Positions 45,050 through 56,741 of a stretch of 64,000 bases of DNA are shown piece by piece. The position numbers were made by a program, and so were the translations under genes. The notes under the pieces are model-generated. The model ran no database searches. It was not told the origin of the DNA and saw nothing but the letters and a program-made list of their open reading frames with translations. The first letter of the stretch is position 1, and the number at the start of each line of letters is the position of its first letter. Source of the DNA: Rhizophagus clarus (lineage: Eukaryota > Glomeromycota > Glomeromycetes > Glomerales > Glomeraceae); contig BLAL01000334.1 of the NCBI GenBank assembly GCA_015698045.1, positions 620,001-684,000 of the forward strand, written 5' to 3'.

Positions 45050-46350
45050 GTCTAAAAAAGAGAAAAATATGTATATAAAAAATAACCAAAAAAAAAAATA
45101 GAAAAGACAAATAACATAATTTCATAAGTTTTAAAAAAAAATTAGCAGGTTTATGCTGAAATACTTACCAAAGTTATTCGGATGGGTTGTGTAGTGGTCA
45201 GATGGGTTGAACGCGTTTTTTTTATTAAGTTATTTTTTGTTTTATGATTAGTTAGATGCACTTTTTTTTTAATTGATTTATATATTCATATGATGTAAAT
45301 CACATGAATGCCGAACATATTAGTACTTCATAATGGGACTAATAAGGCAGTTATATCTATTAAATCTAAATGAACTAAATTCGCGCATATGGGTAATTTC
45401 ATTTGTCCAAAATTCATTTTATATTAAAATTAGCAAACAAAAAATAAGAATATGAGAATATTATTATAAAAACATGATTTTTTTTATAAATATTAAATAC
45501 AATATTATGTTTATAAAATTAAAATGTGTAAAATAATAGAAAAGAAGTATCAGTTTAAAAAAATTTTTTGTAAAAAAATTTTTTTGATGTACGTGTGAAA
45601 TTAAAATTTTCTCTCTCTATATATATATATGAAAATCTTTATTATACAAGTAAGGGGTTCTGCTACGCAAATATAATTACTGAGCTGAAATAAAAATAAG
45701 TTTAACTACGCATTTAAACATCTAACCAACTAAAAATTTTATCTTAAAATAAGCAAATAAAAGTCTTACATAAGGTTTTTTTTTATATAATTATTAAGCA
45801 AACTCAAATCTAATATATTTATATATTGTTTGAGATCCTATTTAAGCTAATCAGAGGTAAGAAAGCCATTTATTCCACTTTTTTGACTGGTTTTATTAGT
45901 AAAAATCTGGGCTTTATAGTGAAAAGGTAAAATATTTCTTCTGCAAAAAATTGGTTTTACATATCAACCTATTTTATAATATTAACTTTACTTTTTTTAA
46001 TATTACTAATATTATTCTTTTTTTTATATTTACAAACATCATCACATATTTTTCTCTTTTTTTTTTTTATTAATTTTATCAAACTTTTTATAATACTAAC
46101 TTTTTACATTTGTATTTTATTATAATTATTACTAACTTTTTATATTTATGTTTTATTATTTATTTATTAAATATTACTAACTTTATCAATTATATACTAA
46201 CATATTATTATGATGAATATTTTTATTTTAAATACTTATTAATATTAATATAAATAAAGATACTATGTATTTTATTTGTAATTCTAAATATTATATACTA
46301 TAATAAATTTTATTATAATAAATTTTATTATTCATTATATGATTCTATAA
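45050..46350. other. Non-coding AT-rich stretch
   Basis: No gene seen. A (CT)n/(TA)n microsatellite lies at about 45612-45632. Confidence 0.45.
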
Positions 46351-46351
46351 A

Positions 46352-46491
46352 AATTGGTTATTCGATCATCAATTAACCATAAATTGACTATAATTTGACT
46401 ATCAATTGACTATAATTTGACCATCAATTAATCATAAATTGACCATTAATTGACTATCAATTGACCATAATTTGATCATAATTTGACTAAG
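46352..46491. repeat. 11-bp/22-bp tandem repeat
   Basis: About twelve diverged units of the type ATTGACTATCA / ATTTGACCATA follow one another, alternating in pairs. Confidence 0.75.
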
Positions 46492-48184
46492 CTCTCAGAA
46501 ACTCTATATACTATACTGTTAAAATGGGTAAAGTTATTATATAAAATCCAAAATTATTGTTAGTTAGATCGAGTAATATTAATATAAAAAATTTAAGTTA
46601 ATGATTAAATAAAATAAAGGTAAAAAAAATTATTGTTATTTAAAATGGGTAACAGACTAACAGTTCTATGATTTATTTATGAGATTGTTACTATAATGGA
46701 TAATGAATATATGTGTTTTTTATAAGGGTAATATATATATTTATATAACTTATAAAATCACGATAAAAAAAAAAATTTTTCCTTTCAATATATAAATTGG
46801 TATCTAAGTGGCATATTTATATTTCTTTTTCAAAAGATATAGATTTTTTATTTATTATTTCAGTTGCTATATATATCAATATTGATAGCAATTTATTTTC
46901 TTTAATAAATAAAGCAAGTGACAATTTATTTGCATATAAAACTCCAAAATAAATTATTTATTACTTTGATAATAACTTGAATATAATTCATACTAATTTG
47001 TTGGTTGCTAATTTATGCTTGATAGAAATACTTGGAAAATTTTTGATTTTTTTTCACATCCTTGATTAATAAATCAAATGCATTTATTTGGTATATCATT
47101 AAATTAATTATTTTTTTACTAATTTAGCAGAATTATTAATATTTTTAATCATATCTTACTGTGAATTTTATTCATTATATCTTTTATATCCTTAGGAAAA
47201 CAGTACTGAAGTTATAGAACATCTATTTGACATATCATACCAAATAACAAATGATTTTTCTTTTATGAATTTTTTAAAATTCAATGATATGTTGCTTATC
47301 AGGATAAAATTATTAGACAAGGTATACAAATCCAAAAGAAAAGACATCAGTATCAGGCATTGTAAAGTATGAACTAATAAATTAAATTTATTTTTTATGT
47401 AATTATGTGTAATTAATAATTAAATTTATTAGGTTATGTATTTGATTTTGATCCAAATTCTATGTCAAATAAAAATATTGACATTTTGCGAATATGACCT
47501 GAGATAATACTATTTATAATATGATCAAAACAGCATATAATAATGCAGCTAGATTTATCAAAGCATTCAGAATTAAACTGTTGAATAATAAAATGATTCC
47601 ACATTTTTATATTTCAATATCATGTTAATTAATAACAATTTCTGATCTTTTAAAAAACAGTGATGATAATTTTGATATTGATAACATTAGTGAATTAGAT
47701 TTTAATAATGAAGAATTTAAATTGAACAATTTGAATAAAATTCCAATGCAACTTTAGAAGTAGTATAATTATCGCAATTAGTAGATTTAACAGAATCAGA
47801 GTTGAAACAAATATCTGATATATCAAATTTATCAAAAGTGAAACTAGATTATATTTTAAGTACTAACAAATTATCTTCATTAATTGAATTTCAACAAAAT
47901 GAATTATTTTATACAAATGGTTTGATGAATATATCGCAAATAATTCAAGTTCATATATCTCATAATGCATTTTTATGATCTGAAAGGCCTTGCAAAAACT
48001 GTATATTAAATGTGATTCAATTATTTAATAATCAAGAAGAATTCAATAGAAATTCAGTAAATTTATTAATTTCAGAATTTTTCTAAAAAGATGGTACTTT
48101 AAAACCAATAATTAGATCATGAAAAGAAAGATGGACAGAAAGAAAAAATTTGGAAAATATTGGGTTACCTCAATACATTAATGG
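46492..48184 (+). pseudogene. Decayed coding-like sequence, family not recognised
   Basis: Plus-strand pieces with protein-like composition occur at 46830-47100, 47190-47370 and 47770-48180 (for example DLTESELKQISDISNLSK, then GLMNISQIIQVHISHNAF). 46826-47090 is similar to 50331-50405 plus 51100-51250, i.e. a duplication interrupted on the right by a MITE. With end-like words near 46493 and 51405 this may be the body of one old DNA element. I cannot name the protein. Confidence 0.35.
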
Positions 48185-48199
48185 TATATCTGATATATT

Positions 48200-50146
48200 T
48201 TTTTTTTTTTTTTTTTAGTCAAAAGAAGTGCTTTTATTACTGAAAAAAGATATAAAAGGTTACAAAAGATAGGAAGTACAAAGCCAGCCCGTTCCCCACA
48301 CTAGGGTTACAAACTATCTCATGACTACTATATCCCTAGCCTATTCTCTTTAATATAATAGGAAGTCTAGTTATAGAATTGTTCAAGGTATAAAGGAAAA
48401 CGAAAAAAGAAAAAGAAAAATTCTATGATCTAATAAAACAAAATAACATCACGTAAAGTGAATGCTAAGCATGACAAGAAGTTAGTATGGAATTTTATAT
48501 CGATCCCTCCTAACTAAACTAAACATAATGTTCTAATAATGCCTTCAGCCCAACGATTAAATGTTTCACATCCGGCTTCTTAGACTGGTCATTTCTTGAT
48601 TGATCGATCTTCTTGGTAGAACGTCCAGATTTATGAGTTTTATTTTGATCATTCTTGCGGTTGTTAGTATTAAAACCTGAAAAAGAAGAGTTAGACCCTT
48701 TGGGCGTCCTAAAAGACTTGTCTGCATTGCCAATTTGAGCAGATTTACGTAAATTCTTGAAGTTGGGAGTAGAATAACGGCACCAAGAAATTCTGACATC
48801 ATTCCAAAGCTGAGGGTTATTAATGCGAGTGGAAACATGATCCCAAGTGTCAAAGTAACCTATCAGCTTTCTAGATCTATCAACTTCTTTAACTATTTTA
48901 AAAGATTTTATGCCACTGTCCAACAAAAATTGGTGAGGGCATCCATTTGGGAATAAGGAGGTATCCGTCATGTCATCTGGAAGATTGTACACAACAGCTT
49001 GGAACTTTTCTCGTTGTTTCCTTTCTGAAAGGTTCCAGGAAGCAGGAAACCATCAAACAGAGATTCCTCCCAAGTTGACAGTCCAGTCCCCTCTGTTGTA
49101 GCATTTCAAGCACTCATGGTCAGGAATCAGTCTAACCCTCGCAGATAGATACTTCTTGTGCACCCTTGTGCTGACTGATATGACCTTACCCCATCGTCCT
49201 AAATTGGCCAACAGAGTATAGTTATCCCATTTGGCTGAAATATCATAGACTCCTTCTGCTTTAATTTCTTTCCATTGTCTATAGGAGTTGATTGTGGTTT
49301 AGAATCTCGCTTCAACTGCTGCTTATAGGGTGTGGAGGGGGGAGAAAGAATACTTTGATTAAAAGTAACCGTCCTTGAACCAGAAGGTTTGGAGGGTGTA
49401 TACTCAGGAGATTCAGCACTAAAAGTGGGCACTCATCGTTCATCCAGTCCAGAAGGAGTTTGTAGTTGCAAAGCTTTCTTTTTCTCCTTACGGGCCTTTT
49501 TTTTAGCACTCTGTTTCTGAGATTTGGTCAAGGGCGTGACAGGTATAGGTGTGATATTACATGGGGGTGTGGCGAGTAAATCATTGTCCAATGATCCTAT
49601 TGAATTTGCATCTAACGCATCAAAATTCATTGACGCATCTGATTGGTGCATAGGATCCCCTAGATCTTCCATATTGGGAGATTGTTTGTTTGCATATGCT
49701 TCCCATTCTCGGCAAATTTCGGAGTCCATGAAAAAAATTGCCTGGTTCTCGTTATCCAAGAGAAAGAGATTAAGAAAAGTAGCAAAAAATTCTGCTAACA
49801 AAGGAAAACAGTCGTCGCTGTAAAATTTCCTGACATCTTTTCCATAGGAACTTTTTATTCCATATAAGTAGTGAGGAACCCGTCCATAGCGTGAGGGTCG
49901 TTAACTGTTATTGAGCTAAAGACCGAAGGGTTACTCTTGATGAGTCCTGTAGTAAAATCTACTATAACATCGTGAAAACAGTTGGAAGGTGGACTCTTTA
50001 AAGCAGTAGTAAGGGTAACTTTGGTCGTAGAAGACGTTGATGCTGGTTTAGAGCTTGTTTTGATAGCAAAAATCCTTTCTTCATGATGAAAATAAAATAT
50101 TTTTCTTCCGTGAAAATTTGGTTCACAGATCTGCAAGAAAGAGTTC
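48200..50146 (-). mobile_element. ORF1-only poly(A) retroposon, copy 2
   Basis: The perfect 15-bp duplication TATATCTGATATATT flanks it (48185-48199 and 50147-50161). A run of T from 48198 to 48216 is the poly(A) tail in the minus sense, with AATAAA just before it. Like the insertion at 34094, it carries an ORF1-type frame and no reverse transcriptase, and starts inside the frame. Its 3' untranslated part differs from that of copy 1, so the two come from different source lineages. Confidence 0.87.
48519..50136 (-). pseudogene. ORF1-type retroposon protein, decayed copy
   Basis: Pieces in order: 49855-50136 (FHDVIVDFTTGLIKSNPS), 49433-49801 (MDSEICREWEAYANKQ), 49199-49432 (low complexity), about 48990-49195 (DWTVNLGGISV then WFPASWNLSERKQREKF, RRM-like) and 48519-48992 (SFKIVKEVDRSRKLIGYF, then NDVRISWCRYSTPNFKNL and a K/S/N tail). 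This follows the same plan as 34094-35483, with a matching WFP..W..RK.RE.F block. A few stops and frame changes are present, including TGA for TGG next to WFP. It is open to the 5' edge of the insertion without an ATG, so it was truncated on arrival. Confidence 0.7.
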
Positions 50147-50161
50147 TATATCTGATATATT

Positions 50162-50428
50162 AATGAGCTCTTAACAGTAAATAATTTATTCTTATTATTG
50201 TGCAAATGTAATTGATAATAATCCATTAAGAGAAAACAGATTTATTTTATTTATATTAAAAGGAAGTATATTTTTAGGAAAAATATTATCACTATAAAGA
50301 TCAATATCTATACAATATGCTTATGTTTCTTTTTCTCAAGACATAGATTCTTTATCTTATATTTCAGTTGCTATATTTGCCAATACTGATTACAATTTAT
50401 TTTCTCAAATATATAAATCTGGTGGTAA
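50162..50428. other. Flank between retroposon and MITE
   Basis: 50331-50405 repeats 46826-46900 (TTTCTTTTTC..AAGAYATAGATT). No intact gene. Confidence 0.45.
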
Positions 50429-51082
50429 GGGGCATGCCAGAAATCAGCTGATTTCCTTCAATTAGTAGCCCTTATCCTTCCACCCCCCACCTGATCGCAT
50501 TTTGATTGGTTAAAAAAATATATAATAATATATATAATTATATTTATATAAATAACTCATGATCTAGTAATCCAATTTTAATCCAATTTTTATGATTTTT
50601 TTTTGTTTTATAGCTTTTGATAAGCCCTACAAAATAAAAAAAAAGTTTAGTTAAATTGAACTATTAGATGGTAAGATAATTGCAAAAAACTATTTTAATA
50701 TATAAATAGTAATAATATATTATATATATTATATAATTTATAGCCAATCATAGGAATCTGATTTTTAGGTTAGCCCTACCCATTAACCCCAAGGGCACCC
50801 AGAAAAATTCTTCCATCACGTGATCATATAAAATTTTTGTCACACCTATGTCATACCTCTACTCTTCCATTATTCATAAGTATCTGAGGGACAGTTTTTT
50901 CACGCCCAGTAAAAACATATTTGTCACACCTCTATTTATCACAGGCGTATCTGGCATTATCACATATCAGTGCATAACTCTGCATAACGCTGGCCAAAAA
51001 TCACGTGTCAAAGAATTTTTCTGAGTGCTGTTGGGGTAGTTCTCCCACCCCCTATTAAATCAGCTGATTTCTGGCACGCCCC
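50429..51082. mobile_element. PIF/Harbinger-like MITE, 654 bp
   Basis: TAA lies on both sides (50426-50428 and 51083-51085). The 26-bp inverted ends start GGGGCATGCCAGAAATCAGC on the left and GGGGCGTGCCAGAAATCAGC on the right, 25 of 26 matching. A 3-bp TWA duplication with G-rich ends is the PIF/Harbinger pattern. It holds a copy of the repeat at 1-165 (50558-50740) and a smaller inverted-repeat element (50786-51037). No transposase. Confidence 0.8.
50786..51037. mobile_element. Small inverted-repeat element nested in the Harbinger-like MITE
   Basis: Both arms read ACCCCAA..GCAC.CAGAAAAATTCTT followed by CACGTGAT, inverted (50786-50825 and 51000-51037). Length is about 252 bp. The target duplication is unclear. 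Confidence 0.6.
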
Positions 51083-51085
51083 TAA

Positions 51086-51990
51086 TATATTTGCTTATAT
51101 AATTTCAAAGTAAGTTATTTATCATTTTGATAACAGTTGCTTGAATGTAAATAATGTTGCAAATTTACCTAATCGTCTATGTTTGAAAGGAAATTCTTGG
51201 GAAATCTTTAATTTTTTTTCACAAAAGCATATAATTAATATTATGATAATGATATTTGGTTAAAAACTAAAACAGGTTATTTTTATTTTGGATAACGCCT
51301 ATAGAAAAGATTTAAGGTTACTAATAAATGGGTAACACTATTAGTAAATTTTCATCTTAACTTGGGTAAAAATCATAGTAAATTTTTAAATTTTGAAACA
51401 ACCTATATATATAGTTTCTGGGGTACTGTAATATGAATATTTAACCAAATTTATTACAATTTATAATTCTAGCCAAAATTACTGATTTAATTATTATTTT
51501 ATCGCTTATAGTTAGTTACATTTTATTATAATCACTAAATATAGATTATTCCAAATATGGAACTATAGAGAGAGTTAACTGTAATAATAAAAGTAAAAAA
51601 AAATTAAAAATAGATTGAAATTTATATAAATAAATAAAAAATTTAATTTGTTTTTATTTGAAAAAGATTTAAATTTCACTAAATTATATATTAAAGTATT
51701 ATTTTGGAATAATTTAAAAAAATTCTAATCTTATTAATTAAATCCATGTATTTTGCCAAAATATATCTATCTGTCAATTTATAAATAATAACTTTAGATA
51801 GAATTGGATTAGCAAGTTATATGACTATTATATTATATTAAATAATTTTTTTTTTTTTTTAATTTAAATATCATCATATTATATTTATTGTAAAATATTT
51901 AACTAAAAATATTATATACAAATTATATAATCCATCCAGATCAGCTAAATGTAACCCATGGTGATGAAGATATTTTGTCTTTCTAAGAAA
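51086..51990. other. Non-coding stretch
   Basis: 51100-51250 repeats 46920-47080. The end-like word CTATATATATAGTTTCTGGGGTAC at about 51402-51425 mirrors the 46493 region. Nothing else was recognised to 51990. Confidence 0.4.
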
Positions 51991-51994
51991 TACT

Positions 51995-52116
51995 GTTAAA
52001 TCAGCATAAATAAGTCCCAAAGCAAATTAAGAACCACCTTCTGAATAAGAACTTCTACTCACTCCATCTTGGGGTTAATAAGATTGTAGCAAGGATAAAC
52101 CTTGAGAAAGATATCC
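51995..52116 (-). pseudogene. RPN2: Fragment of proteasome subunit Rpn2
   Basis: The minus strand reads GYLSQGLSLLQSY, a stop, PQDGVSRSSYSEGGS, a stop, then FALGLIYADL. This matches the Rpn2/PSMD1 toroid repeat (LLQPYLPQDG..GSSYSEGGSLFALGLIHANHG in the family), a scaffold of the 26S proteasome base. Both stops are TAA where leucine (TTA/TTG) is expected. Only some 40 codons are seen, so this is a dead scrap; a working gene must exist elsewhere. Whether it is a retrocopy or a local duplication cannot be told. Confidence 0.65.
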
Positions 52117-52560
52117 CTATGATCATATAATCAATTTAAAGAGCCATATTAGTTTAATCAAAAATTTAGCGTAAAATTGAATAAATAGTATAGCATATTG
52201 TCTAGTTGAAGTGTCATTGTATCTTATAAAAGGAAGCTGTATTCAATTTTTTAGTGATGATACTATTGAATAAATCAACAAAACTTTGGGAATGAATTGA
52301 AGTATCACACTTCAGATGTAAACCTATATTTTAAAGCTATAAATATTTCATTAACAAGCGCGTTTTTATAGAGATTTCACAACATAATTTCAGCAGTTGG
52401 TCATATTAAACAGGTAAAAAGTGCCTAAGAAAAGTAGTTTATGAGGTATGGGTCTATGGGATGTTCGTATATTTGTATTAATTTCCATAAAGTTATATTT
52501 TTATAATACTAAGACGCATTTTATTTTTTACTTCAAGTTATACATATTAAAGTGAACTGA
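52117..52560. other. Stretch without a recognisable gene
   Basis: Coding-like minus-strand text near 52220-52340 (KCDTSIHSQSFVDLFN) may belong to another dead gene. I cannot assign it. Confidence 0.3.
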
Positions 52561-52589
52561 TTGGATTTTATCTAATCCTATTTTTTTGA

Positions 52590-53569
52590 GAAGTTTGTAG
52601 ATCTTCTCAGCTCTCTGAGTTTTTTACGCAAACCATCTCTTGTTATGTCTGGGAGTGGCATCCCCTGTATCTTGAGATTTTTTCTTACAAATGATATTAA
52701 CTTGCTTCACAACTTCATCGTATATTAGACCTCTTGCCTTTTTTTCGCCAATTTTATCTTTATCACACAGAGCCTTCAACTGAAATACGAAATTTCTTTC
52801 ATAGTGGTACCAGCATAATATTTCTTCTTGATTTGCTTCTAATCTGTGCTCTTTGCAATAAATGCCTTATCACATAACTGGGCCAAATGCTGAGACATCT
52901 CTATCATACTAGTCCCATGAAATGAAAACACTAATGCATCTGAATTATCAGATTTTTGGGACTGCGTGGTCTCAGAAATTTTAGTTACATGATTTTCTTT
53001 GAGCACGGATGAAGAGATTTCTTGAATCAATCCCTGCCCATTTTTTTCATTCTACTTTCTATCAACTTAGCGCTCCTTATTACGTCTCTTTATTTCATTA
53101 CTAACGATTTTCTTATGAGCCTCAAGCAAGAAACTATCCATATCTTTCTCTTCTAATGATTTCCCGTTAAGATGCTTCGCAGAGTTGGTAGGTACCATTA
53201 TCACCTCTGGTACTGCAACGAAGCTAGTGAACTGTTGTTGGAAGAATTATCATTTAGTAACTGGTTCTGTTCCACTTTCGTGAGTCTATCTCTAACTTTA
53301 ATATTCTCAGATTTCAACTCCTTGATTGTGACCCTGAGTTTGACGTTTTCAGCATCACGCCTCGTTCTCTCTTCTTCAGTCATTTTTAGAGTTTCAGCAA
53401 TCCTATGTTTAAGTTCAGCTTTCTCAAACTCAAGGTTAGCAAACTTCATTCTAAAATCAGTATTCTCCTTTCTAAGCTCTGCATTCTCCTTCCTGAGCTC
53501 CACAATCTCAACATTCTCAGCCTCAAGCTCAGTGATGCGCTGTTTCAATACTTCAAGCTCTGATGACAT
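52590..53569 (-). pseudogene. Coiled-coil multi-copy gene, broken
   Basis: 53201-53569 codes 122 residues of nearly perfect coiled coil beginning MSSELEVLKQRITELEAEN, with E-L-R-K-E-N heptads. 52839-53030 carries the later MSQHLAQLCDKAF block. From memory these belong to one large, lineage-specific family of Rhizophagus-type fungi with a coiled-coil head, long low-complexity middle and conserved tail; the function is unknown. The middle is mostly missing and the tail is broken. The neighbouring Crinkler genes are on the same strand. Confidence 0.5.
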
Positions 53570-53785
53570 GATCTATATATAGCTAATATACTGTATATAA
53601 GCATTCAAAATAAAAAAAATTACATGATTTTAAGCGAACCAAGTTTGCTGAAATTTTTTATTAATACATGCAAAAAATAAATACATAGGTTAGGACGTAG
53701 CCTATGTTACATGATGAAATTTCTATTCCTAAATTCTAATTCGTTTTTCCCTTAAGATCATTTACTTTTGGTAATTTGCCTGATC

Positions 53786-55190
53786 TTACCCTTTTTTTTC
53801 CCTCGATTCCTCCAAAACTTTCACCAGTTTCTGCACTTCTTTAAGTAACCATAAAATATGACCAAGGACCTTTTCTGCCATGCCTTTTGTACCCTTACCA
53901 TCATATGCAATAAACAAGGGCTTTGACAACTTAAATGATATGATTCCTTCACTGTCCTGCGTACATTTCATGAAGTACCATTTCTCTGCATCTGTTACAA
54001 TCCCCATACTTTATTCAAACTATATTCATGTTTGCTTTGCACTTATAGCCTAGTGAAGATTCCATCTGTACAGTGGCTTGAGCCAAGCCCTGCTTAAATC
54101 ATCTTTTTTGACCTCGATCAGGCCAACTATTCTCCCAGTTGTACATGATTCAATTCCAAAGTTAAGATTCCTGCCTGCGTCTGTTTTTTCCTTTGACCAA
54201 TTTTTTAGGTACTATTTTTATTTGGCCTTTAAATGGGAAAGTTACTGAGGCGAGAAAGGAATATGAATAAATGCTTTTTGTGGCCTCATAGGATACGTCA
54301 ATAGGGGTTATTATGACACGAGTCTCCAATTCATCAAAAAGCTTTCGTAATGCCTCTCTATACTTCTCATTCTTCGTGTTCACACAACCATATTTAAAAA
54401 TGGGATAAACATCAATATTAGGATTCACATCATCACTAAGCCCATAGAGTTGACATACTTTCAGGAAGATCCACTTGTTGAATAGTTTCGAGGGAGTCTC
54501 GATGAATACAGTAAACTTGAGATTATTCTTTGATACTAGTGACCGCAACATCTCCCGGAATGCGATATCATTCTTAGGATAATATTTCCATTCATTATTC
54601 ATGAAGACTTGAGCACTGCTCCATCATTTTCGAGCGCTAGTGGTTTATACAATTCACGTATGTAATCTTTTAAATCACTGATGAGGGTTCCTTGCTCGAT
54701 ATTTACAGTCCACTTGTTTGTCTTCTGTTTTGGTTTGACAATGATGTCAAACTCTGTAATGTATCAGCCAGGTTATTAAAATTCACGACCTGAAGATTTT
54801 AGCAACCTTAGGTAAGGAAAAAATACATACCATATTCAGACTTGCTAAGTTTCTTCTTCAACGAGGCGACTTCCTCTCTTAATTTCAACACCTCTGAAGT
54901 GGCGGTGGCCTCTGGCGGAGAGACTATGACATGAATATGTTTCTTAGGCAGTTTCTCAGTCCAATAGTCTCCAATTTCATTTATTGCCAACAGCTCTTCC
55001 CCGTCTTCAAGTGAGAGATTGTTTAAGAGATTAACATGATCAACAGAAATTGGTACTTTCCATAGTTTAATGTCCTTGGCATCAACATTAGTGAAAGTTT
55101 GCGAGTTTTTTGCCTTTATAGCCTCCTTGAGCTTGCTAATAAACTCAATATCAACTTTGAAAGGCTTGCAGTTGTATTTTCTTTAACAAG
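53786..55190 (-). pseudogene. Crinkler (CRN)-type gene with nuclease-like C-terminus, broken
   Basis: Fossil of a CRN effector/toxin gene. The N-terminal ubiquitin-like CRN header lies at about 54808-55190 (short motifs KLWKV, DGEELLA, HIHVIVSPP), followed by a short coiled coil. The C-terminal part is at 53786-54602. Its final piece is typical of CRN proteins with a restriction-endonuclease-like (PD-D/ExK) fold; GLIEVKK near 54115 would be its E-x-K. CRN headers are known in oomycetes, chytrids and Glomeromycotina. The gene is broken in several places and looks old. Confidence 0.6.
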
Positions 55191-55199
55191 ACAGAATAA

Positions 55200-55760
55200 A
55201 GTGATAGGCATGTTTTCAGCTTATATAGTATTTTTTGTGAAATTTTATTGGTGCAAACTAGCGTATGTGAGGACAAGAGTAAAAAAGAATTTTATTTGCG
55301 AAAAAATACTGAGGGCTGGTATATGTGAGAAATTCAACTGTTTCACAAGAAGACCTGCTGTGCGATCAGCCTTGCATCATAGGTGCAACAATCGCCTAAA
55401 TACTGCGCCTCCCTAACCGTGAAGACTCTTCTCACTTATCACCTGACGTTTTTTGTATAGGCTAGTGGCTAGATTGGTTCAAATAAAAATGTTAGATTTA
55501 TGCTTTAGCATCTTCGACTAGTCCTGACATTACATGGACCGCACCATTCTACGTGACCCATTTCTCATGTACAGTACAATAATAATACTTTATTTATGAA
55601 ATAAAAAATGTTGCCAGAAGGGTCTTAGAGAATCAAGTCGACCTACAATACATAAAAACTATTACATAATATGATATGAATAAAAAATACTAATTATCCT
55701 CACGCTTTATAGGAGGATACATGATAACATTGACCCCCTTTTCACCTTGAAATGAAAGCT
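55200..55760. other. Spacer between the two CRN-type loci
   Basis: No gene accepted. A plus-strand frame at 55099-55416 is a shadow of the CRN header and its upstream region. Confidence 0.4.
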
Positions 55761-55764
55761 TGGG

Positions 55765-56112
55765 TCAACCATTGAAATAATTATAAATTGCATTTTCTGG
55801 ATCCATCCATTCTGTACCATCCAATATAGCCACATTGTCTTTCATTAAGGTGTAGATTATGACACTTTCAGCATATTCTTTATTCTTATATAACTTCAAC
55901 CTGCTCAAATCAATATCCTTAAATAGAACTAAACGACAGTTTCTGATTGCTTCTGCGAGAGAAGAGACTTGATTGTTATCAGTGTTAGATATTATTACAT
56001 CAAAAATATCCTTCACATTCTTGCCAGGAATTAAACAGTTAAGAACAATGACACTGGCGAGAAGCTTGTCAGAAGTCTTGGACTTATCAGGGACTTCAGC
56101 CTTATCAGACAT
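55765..56112 (-). CDS. CRN header-like small protein
   Basis: A 115-codon frame. Residues 17-75 match the start of the CRN ubiquitin-like header (LNCLIPGKNVKDIFDVII, then DLSRLKLYK). No C-terminal effector domain follows in this frame, so it is either a lone header or the remains of a longer gene. Full CRN proteins are 300-600 residues. Treated as a fossil relative of the locus at 53786-55190. Confidence 0.5.
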   Translation of the reverse strand: MSDKAEVPDKSKTSDKLLASVIVLNCLIPGKNVKDIFDVIISNTDNNQVSSLAEAIRNCRLVLFKDIDLSRLKLYKNKEYAESVIIYTLMKDNVAILDGTEWMDPENAIYNYFNG

Positions 56113-56119
56113 CTTACTT

Positions 56120-56640
56120 TCCTAAATATAAGGCCCATAGTGAGAAAACTCGCTCTCATACATAAATTCTGGCATATACAGTACATATCTTATTTTGCGT
56201 TACCTATGCTAGTGAAACTATTTTACAGATATTATTTTCGCAAAAAGTTGGTTGAACTTCCATATACTCCTACATGCCTTATATCTTGCTGGAAAAAAAA
56301 TTAAGGAGGTATGAGGCATAATTAGTATTGTCGTCTGATGCCAAGAGTTCTATGAAAGCGCGTGCAAACAGAATTTTCAACCTTTTCACATGGAAATCTA
56401 CCAGAGAGACTATAGTTGGTTTTACGCCTGATGATCTCAAAATTGTGAGTCCCTCAGCCTTTCATAACATATGCTTTTGCCAGCGCTATTTACTTTTAGA
56501 GCTGGTCCTGTGTTGCTTGTAGACATTTTTTCACATTTTCTTATGATTGTTTGGGGAAAAAAAGAGGTAGTAGTTAGCATGAATATATATATATGTGAAA
56601 ATTAATATGCTTTAGCGCTTTAACAACTATCGCATAAGAC
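56120..56640. other. Stretch without an accepted gene
   Basis: A plus-strand frame of 64 codons (56328-56522) has no recognisable features. A short (TA)n run lies at 56585-56595. Confidence 0.35.
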
Positions 56641-56646
56641 CTGACT

Positions 56647-56740
56647 GATGATCCACTTATTTTTCTGTCGTACAATCTGTAGCCCAGCAAATTCTTCTGA
56701 GCTGGTGATCACTGCTCCAGACTAGATAGATTGGTATTAT
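56647..56740. repeat. Repeated gene-end module, copy 1
   Basis: This ~90-bp block is similar to 57597-57690 (shared TTCTTCTGAGCTGGTGATCA and CTCCAGA). It lies against the end of the 56742-57044 frame, as copy 2 lies against the end of 57661-57969. Shorter echoes (GATNACTNCTTCAGA) stand near 58060, 58545 and 58995. Confidence 0.65.
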
Positions 56741-56741
56741 A

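Noticed and set aside
55099-55416. Plus-strand frame of 105 codons
   Set aside because: It overlaps the CRN header on the opposite strand and shows no domain.
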